Part shown: positions 7,034 to 10,128 of the stretch, piece after piece
How the letters are laid out: each line of letters opens with the position of its first letter
How positions within the stretch are numbered: position 1 is the first letter of the stretch
Made by a program: the position numbers and the translations under genes
From: Methanoregula sp.
Lineage (GTDB): Archaea > Halobacteriota > Methanomicrobia > Methanomicrobiales > Methanospirillaceae
DNA: 10,128 bases
Direction of reading: 5' to 3'
Assembly: GCA_030653335.1 (NCBI GenBank)
Contig: JAURZP010000268.1
Location: forward strand, 1 to 10,128
Notes under the pieces: generated by a model
Told to the model about the DNA's origin: nothing
Seen by the model: the letters and a program-made list of their open reading frames with translations, nothing else
The model's database searches: none

Positions 7034-7105
7034 CGCCTCGGCCGGGACTTGAACCCGGGTCAAAAGCTCCGGAGGCTTCTAGGATGTCCGCTACCCTACC
7101 GAGGC
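7034..7105 (-). tRNA. tRNA-Arg, anticodon CCG
   Basis: On the minus strand a complete cloverleaf folds. The acceptor pairs GCCTCGG with CCGAGGC plus G73. The D-stem is GGG/CCT with loop G18 G19 A20. The anticodon stem is GAAGC/GCTTT with loop CTCCGGA, giving anticodon CCG (reads CGG). The variable loop is TGAC, and the T-arm is CCGGG-TTCAAGT-CCCGG. The length is 72 nt, with no intron and no encoded CCA. A20 agrees with arginine identity. A TATA box upstream suggests its own promoter rather than read-through from hypD. Confidence 0.95.
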
Positions 7106-7137
7106 ACTAATTTACCTACTTATTCTCTCCCCCACCC

Positions 7138-7146
7138 ATATAAATG
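7138..7146 (-). promoter_or_regulatory. TATA box of tRNA-Arg
   Basis: On the minus strand, ATTTATATG lies about 33-41 bases before the tRNA 5' end, a normal distance for an archaeal TATA element. It falls between the hypD stop and the tRNA and is followed by the G-rich run GGGTGGGGG. Confidence 0.6.
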
Positions 7147-7165
7147 CAAGGTTAGTCCTGAGTAA

Positions 7166-8194
7166 TCATGCCTTTTTTGCATGGTACATGTGCCATATTT
7201 TGCACGCACCTTCATGACTGACCATGCAGGGACCAACCGGATTTCGCGGGGTGCAAACCTTACCGTAGAGTTTGCAGTCGGAGGGGGAGGCGATTCCTCT
7301 CAGTACCTTATCGCAGATACAGGCCGAGTGCTTGCTAATGTGTTTGAAGACAATCCCGAATTTTTTCTGGGCATCGTACTGTTCAAACTCCTTTTTCAAA
7401 CGTAGTCCAGAGCCCGGTATTACAGGAAACCCACGCCATTCAACATCAGATGTTTCAAAGACTTCATACATGAGTTTCTTAGCTTTTAAGTTGCCTTCGC
7501 GTGAAACGGCTCTTGGATACGCATTGTCAACCCTGTGCGTTCCTTCCTTTACCTGTCTGACCAGCATAAGCAGACCAAGAAGGACATCTTCGGGTTCAAA
7601 CCCTGCTACAACTTGCGGCACCGGAAACTGTTCATACTCATCATATCCCATGATGGTGCAGACATGTCCGGGAAGCATGAACCCGTGAAGTTTCGCTTCA
7701 CCTTGTTCCAGTAACCATTTCATTGCCGGAGGAACGATGCGATGGCAGGAAAGAATGGAAAAATTTTTCGGGGGTTTGGTGAGAATGGTAGCAGCAACAG
7801 TAGGTGCAGTGGTCTCAAAACCTACTGAAATAAATACCACTTCCTTATCGGTCTTCTGTGCAATCTCCACTGCTTTGTGAACACCCTGCACCACCCTGAC
7901 ATCCCCCCCGCAGGATTCGAGCGAGCCTTTTGATCCTGGAACGCGGAGCAGATCTCCATAGGTGGCGAGGATGCAGTTTTTTTCCACAAGTTCGAGTGCA
8001 GCATCAATTTCACCCTGAGGTGTGATGCAGACCGGGCATCCCGGTCCCATTACGATCTTTAATTGATCGGGCAGGATACTGCGCAGACCGGACCGTGCTA
8101 TGGATGCTTCATGCGTACCGCAGATATGCATAAAGGTCATATCTCGATCAACTAACTCTGAAAGGGTTTTGGCAATATCAGTCCCCGTCGCCAT
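7166..8194 (-). CDS. hypD: Hydrogenase maturation factor HypD
   Basis: The 342-residue protein carries the HypD cysteine set. C25 is in MHICGTHE, and C53 and C56 are in GPGCPVC (51-56). SVGFETTAPT lies at 123-132, HRIVPPAMKW at 151-160 and LPGHVCTIMG at 174-183. The C-terminal cluster region has C292, C294, C307, C314, C323 and C331 (ACICDK, SDCKLYGKVC, GPCMVSHEGAC). HypD holds a [4Fe-4S] cluster and, with HypC, HypE and HypF, assembles the Fe(CN)2CO unit of NiFe hydrogenases in the cytoplasm. Methanogens need it for F420-reducing and heterodisulfide-linked hydrogenases. ATG 8194 is the first possible start, since an in-frame TAA lies three codons upstream. No ribosome site is seen at normal distance, so the message may be leaderless. 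No other hyp gene is in the window. It is divergent from mscS. Confidence 0.96.
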   Translation of the reverse strand: MATGTDIAKTLSELVDRDMTFMHICGTHEASIARSGLRSILPDQLKIVMGPGCPVCITPQGEIDAALELVEKNCILATYGDLLRVPGSKGSLESCGGDVRVVQGVHKAVEIAQKTDKEVVFISVGFETTAPTVAATILTKPPKNFSILSCHRIVPPAMKWLLEQGEAKLHGFMLPGHVCTIMGYDEYEQFPVPQVVAGFEPEDVLLGLLMLVRQVKEGTHRVDNAYPRAVSREGNLKAKKLMYEVFETSDVEWRGFPVIPGSGLRLKKEFEQYDAQKKFGIVFKHISKHSACICDKVLRGIASPSDCKLYGKVCTPRNPVGPCMVSHEGACKIWHMYHAKKA

Positions 8195-8236
8195 GCAATA
8201 TTAATTATTTACCTTTGGTCACATAAGACTACGTAC
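8195..8236. promoter_or_regulatory. Short divergent promoter region between hypD and mscS
   Basis: Only 42 bases separate the two start codons. The AT-rich core AATATTAATTATTTACC (about 8197-8213) lies 24-40 bases before the mscS ATG, right for a TATA box that would start transcription at or beside the start codon. On the other side, CTTATGTG (about 8226-8219) is a weak candidate for hypD. Neither start has a convincing ribosome site, which fits leaderless messages on both sides. Confidence 0.45.
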
Positions 8237-9283
8237 ATGGATATGGCGATCTCAAATATCAATTTCGCCTATGCAGCTGCAACAGTTGTCATTGGCGTGC
8301 TTCTTGCCCTTATCGTACGGGCAGTTGTCAACTGGCTTAAAACAAAAGCCGGAGAAACGGAAACGAATTGGGACGATATCATCATTGCAGCGATTGGCAC
8401 TCCGGTACAGATTGCCATTGTGGTTATAGCAATCTATTTTGCTATCAGTCATTTCGGCGTCCTGCCGTCAAACCTGCAATGGCTGCTTGATTCACGGTAC
8501 GTTACTGCATTTTATGTTGTGATTGGTGCATGGATCATATCATCATTCCTGCACGATATCATTGCCATCTATGGCCACGAACTGGCTGAAAACTCGGAGG
8601 GTGATTGGGATGACCGGTTAGTAGAGTTGCTTGAACTCGTTGTCAAATATGTGGTCTGGTTTGCCGCCTTAATGGCCATCTTGTCCATCTTTGAAATAAA
8701 TATTACCCCGTTCCTTGCAGGTGCCGGTATCGCCGGCCTCGCAGTTGCTCTGGCAGCGCAGGATATCATCTCTAATTTCTTTGGTGGAGCAATAATAACC
8801 GTAGATAAAACGTTCAAGATAGGCGACCGGATAAAAGTAGACCAGTATTATGGGGATGTCATCAGTATCGGACCGAGGAGCACCCGCTTAAAAACCCTGG
8901 ATTACCAGATTATTACGATACCCAATAACAAGATAACCACCAATGTTATCATTAATTATGCTGAACCGGATCAAAAACTCAGAATTACTGTCCCGGTTTC
9001 TGTGGCCTACGGAAGCGATCCAAAAAAGGTAAAAGAGATCCTGCTTGACATTGCACAAAATACTATTAAAAAAACTGATTATCTTTTAGAAGAACCCGCC
9101 CCAAAAGCATTCTTCTTAGAGTTCCATGACTCCAGCCTGAAATTTATCCTCTATGTCTGGGCGCGGAAATATAATCTTCCCAATGAAGTTAAAGATTCCA
9201 TCAACACGCAAATTGCAGAACGTTTTACCGCTGAAGGAATTGAGATCCCCTACCCTCAGATGGAAGTACGTTTGAAAAAATAA
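8237..9283 (+). CDS. Small-conductance mechanosensitive ion channel (MscS family)
   Basis: The 348-residue membrane protein has predicted helices at about 10-32, 49-71, 89-112 and 133-153. The pore helix TM3 is at about 156-186, with the Gly/Ala-rich AGAGIAGLAVALAAQDIISN (161-180). The beta domain follows: FKIGDRIKV (193-201), a GDVISIG turn (206-212), RLKTLDYQIITIPN (217-230) and NVIINYA (236-242). The C-terminal alpha/beta domain runs to residue 348. It opens under membrane tension to release solutes during hypo-osmotic shock. It has more N-terminal helices than E. coli MscS, as in many archaeal relatives. The motif WDD before a helix occurs twice (45-47 and 124-126), hinting at a duplicated helix unit. 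ATG 8237 and in-frame ATG 8243 are both possible, and no ribosome site decides between them. T-rich DNA follows the stop. Confidence 0.92.
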   Translation: MDMAISNINFAYAAATVVIGVLLALIVRAVVNWLKTKAGETETNWDDIIIAAIGTPVQIAIVVIAIYFAISHFGVLPSNLQWLLDSRYVTAFYVVIGAWIISSFLHDIIAIYGHELAENSEGDWDDRLVELLELVVKYVVWFAALMAILSIFEINITPFLAGAGIAGLAVALAAQDIISNFFGGAIITVDKTFKIGDRIKVDQYYGDVISIGPRSTRLKTLDYQIITIPNNKITTNVIINYAEPDQKLRITVPVSVAYGSDPKKVKEILLDIAQNTIKKTDYLLEEPAPKAFFLEFHDSSLKFILYVWARKYNLPNEVKDSINTQIAERFTAEGIEIPYPQMEVRLKK

Positions 9284-9307
9284 CTACAACTTTTTTGAAT
9301 TTTTTAG
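9284..9307 (+). terminator. T-rich terminator after mscS
   Basis: Two runs of six T (9291-9296 and 9300-9305) lie within 25 bases of the stop codon, with no clear hairpin. This is a typical archaeal termination signal. Confidence 0.45.
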
Positions 9308-9742
9308 GATATTTATCGAATTGCCATACCAGATGCCATCAATATTTCACATGTTATCAGGTCGACGGCTAAGTCAGGTAACCGCTTCAGCGCTCAACTG
9401 CGTGACAACAGTATAAAATAAGATTCACATGACGCTGAAGTTACAAATGTATTGATTTAAAGAAGTAATGATTGCAGTAAGAAAGACTGCGATTATCCCC
9501 ATTATTGAAATCTCAAACTACGATAGTATGATGCAGAGCATTGAACAGGTTCGTGCGCTCTGAACAAGAGATTGGATGAACGGGTTCTATGAAGTTATTA
9601 GAATTAATTCTGGATTCATGTTTTTCTTTCCGCAATGTTTTATAGGGAAGACTTACAACGTTGTTAGGCAATTCGCCCCAATGATTATTTGAAATGTTAA
9701 GTCATTCGTAAGTATAGGGCAATTGATCAACTCTAAAATAAA
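9308..9742. other. Non-coding spacer between mscS and tRNA-Thr
   Basis: No credible protein gene is visible on either strand. The longest plus-strand possibilities are a 31-codon frame (9468-9563) and, after its TGA in the same frame, a 38-codon frame from ATG 9576 (stop at 9690-9692). Neither has a clear ribosome site or a family I recognise. The most structured part is the inverted repeat at 9378-9444. Weak TATA-like elements occur at about 9638-9645 (TTTTATAG) and 9708-9718 (GTAAGTATAGG); the second is at the right distance for the tRNA-Thr. Confidence 0.6.
9378..9444 (+). repeat. Long bulged stem-loop (inverted repeat)
   Basis: GTAA plus CTTCAGCG (9378-9381 and 9385-9392) pairs perfectly with CGCTGAAG plus TTAC (9433-9444), giving 12 base pairs with a three-base CCG bulge on the left. 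The 40-nt loop contains a further GTGA/TCAC pairing. It could be part of a small RNA, or a protein-binding dyad. Confidence 0.5.
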
Positions 9743-9816
9743 GCCTATGTGACACAGCCTGGCAGTGTGCCTCCTTGGTAAGGAGGAAGTCCCGAGTTCA
9801 AATCTCGGCATAGGCT
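9743..9816 (+). tRNA. tRNA-Thr, anticodon GGT
   Basis: A complete cloverleaf folds on the plus strand. The acceptor pairs GCCTATG with CATAGGC plus T73. The D-arm is ACAC/GTGT with GG in the loop. The anticodon stem is CCTCC/GGAGG with loop TTGGTAA, giving anticodon GGT (reads ACC and ACT). The variable loop is AAGTC, and the T-arm is CCGAG-TTCAAAT-CTCGG. The length is 74 nt, with no intron and no encoded CCA. U73 is the usual discriminator of archaeal tRNA-Thr. A10 instead of the usual G10 is slightly odd but keeps the D-stem paired. Confidence 0.95.
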
Positions 9817-9845
9817 TAAATTATAAAGTTAAAATCTCTTTTTTT
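9817..9845 (+). terminator. T-tract terminator of tRNA-Thr
   Basis: A run of seven T (9839-9845) lies 23-29 bases after the tRNA 3' end in AT-rich DNA, fitting normal archaeal termination. Confidence 0.5.
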
Positions 9846-9885
9846 ACAGGCTCTGATTTTTCATTTTATATCGTACTCATAAATC

Positions 9886-9942
9886 CTGTGTCATCATACT
9901 AACACACAGATATCCCCTGCCACAGAGTTTGTGGCGTTTTTT
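9886..9942 (+). ncRNA. Two tandem hairpins ending in T6: possible small RNA or terminator
   Basis: CTGTGT (9886-9891) pairs with ACACAG (9904-9909) across a 12-nt loop. Nine bases on, GCCACA (9919-9924) pairs with TGTGGC (9930-9935) across a 5-nt loop, followed by G and six T (9937-9942). The second element looks like a textbook intrinsic terminator, which is uncommon in archaea. A TATA-like TTTTATATC lies about 20 bases before the first hairpin. It could be the tail of a short RNA, a backup terminator for tRNA-Thr, or a DNA operator (TGTG...CACA). Confidence 0.3.
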
Positions 9943-9996
9943 AGCTAATTTAAAAAATAAGTGGGAAATATTTTTTTTACGAATTTTCCCTGCTTT

Positions 9997-10053
9997 TTTC
10001 CGGTATAAAAACAGGATTCATAAATCCCTGATGTACATATATTGTACCGGAAA
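9997..10053. repeat. Nested inverted repeat upstream of the right-edge promoter
   Basis: TTTCCGGTA (9997-10005) and TACCGGAAA (10045-10053) are perfect 9-bp inverted copies. Inside them CAGGATT (10012-10018) pairs with AATCCCTG (10023-10030) around CATA, with one bulged C. GTAC occurs at 10033-10036 and 10044-10047. The TATA-like TTTATAAAAC begins about 15 bases after the right arm, so the whole could be an operator. As RNA it would form a two-stem structure. Confidence 0.45.
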
Positions 10054-10128
10054 GGGTATATGCCGCCTTTATAAAACTTATATCTCTTAAGTATTGCCGC
10101 GTGAAAATCAAAAAATATTAAAATTTAT

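Larger units (their letters stand above)
9846..10128. other. AT-rich non-coding stretch to the right edge
   Basis: No protein gene is visible; the late GTG at 10101 meets TAA after six codons. The stretch holds a TATA-like TTTTATATC (about 9863-9871), two short hairpins with a T6 tail (9886-9942), a nested inverted repeat (9997-10053), a near-identical direct repeat (TCATAAATCC[C]TG at 9877 and 10018), and TTTATAAAAC at 10068-10077, a good TATA box for a transcript starting near 10100 and leading out of the window. Confidence 0.5.

Noticed and set aside
7181..7688. Plus-strand open frames opposite hypD
   Set aside because: They are shadows of hypD, whose cysteine motifs are complete on the minus strand.
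9743..9816. tRNA-Thr as an integration site of a mobile element
   Set aside because: No integrase gene and no second copy of the tRNA 3' end were seen in the window.
1..10128. CRISPR arrays or insertion sequences
   Set aside because: No regularly spaced repeats, transposase motifs or target-site duplications were found on reading both strands.

Overview
The window looks like chromosomal DNA from a hydrogenotrophic methanogenic archaeon, most likely of the order Methanomicrobiales (inferred). The evidence is: archaeal TATA-type promoters; GGTGAT/GGAGAT-type ribosome sites; two tRNA genes without an encoded CCA, one a tRNA-Thr with U73; a 6-phospho-3-hexuloisomerase of the archaeal ribulose-monophosphate type; the NiFe-hydrogenase maturation gene hypD; an acetyl-CoA synthase subunit; and a PEGA-domain surface protein of a kind common in Methanoregula and Methanospirillum relatives. 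No transposase, integrase, phage gene or CRISPR array is visible.

Layout. At 1-1046 on the minus strand lies the 5' part (348 codons) of an acetyl-CoA synthase gene of the long, bacterial-like AcsB type; it runs off the left edge. A 158-bp divergent promoter region separates it from a secreted, membrane-anchored PEGA protein (1205-2311, plus), which ends at a stem-loop with a T-tract. Next is a monocistronic gene with its own TATA box for a fusion of two ACT domains to a metallo-beta-lactamase-fold hydrolase (2423-3925). After a T8 terminator and a 219-bp gap comes a tight three-gene plus-strand operon (4145-6899): hxlB, a class I PLP aminotransferase and an M42 metallo-aminopeptidase. A minus-strand tRNA-Arg(CCG) (7034-7105) follows, then minus-strand hypD (7166-8194). 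HypD shares a 42-bp divergent intergenic region with a plus-strand MscS-type mechanosensitive channel (8237-9283).

The right end (9284-10128) has no convincing protein gene. It holds a 459-bp spacer with a potential 12-bp bulged stem, a tRNA-Thr(GGT) (9743-9816), and a 312-bp AT-rich stretch. That last stretch carries two short hairpins (the second followed by T6), a nested inverted repeat, and a promoter-like TATA element that may serve a gene beyond the right edge.

How the genes fit together. AcsB (acetyl-CoA formation from CO, a methyl group and CoA) and HypD (Fe(CN)2CO ligand assembly for hydrogenases) belong to the carbon and hydrogen metabolism of a methanogen. HxlB supplies pentose phosphate from fructose 6-phosphate, or runs in the formaldehyde-fixing direction. 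The aminotransferase and aminopeptidase are amino-acid housekeeping enzymes co-transcribed with it. The most unusual items are the long-form AcsB, the ACT-ACT-MBL fusion, and the structured non-coding DNA around the tRNA-Thr gene.
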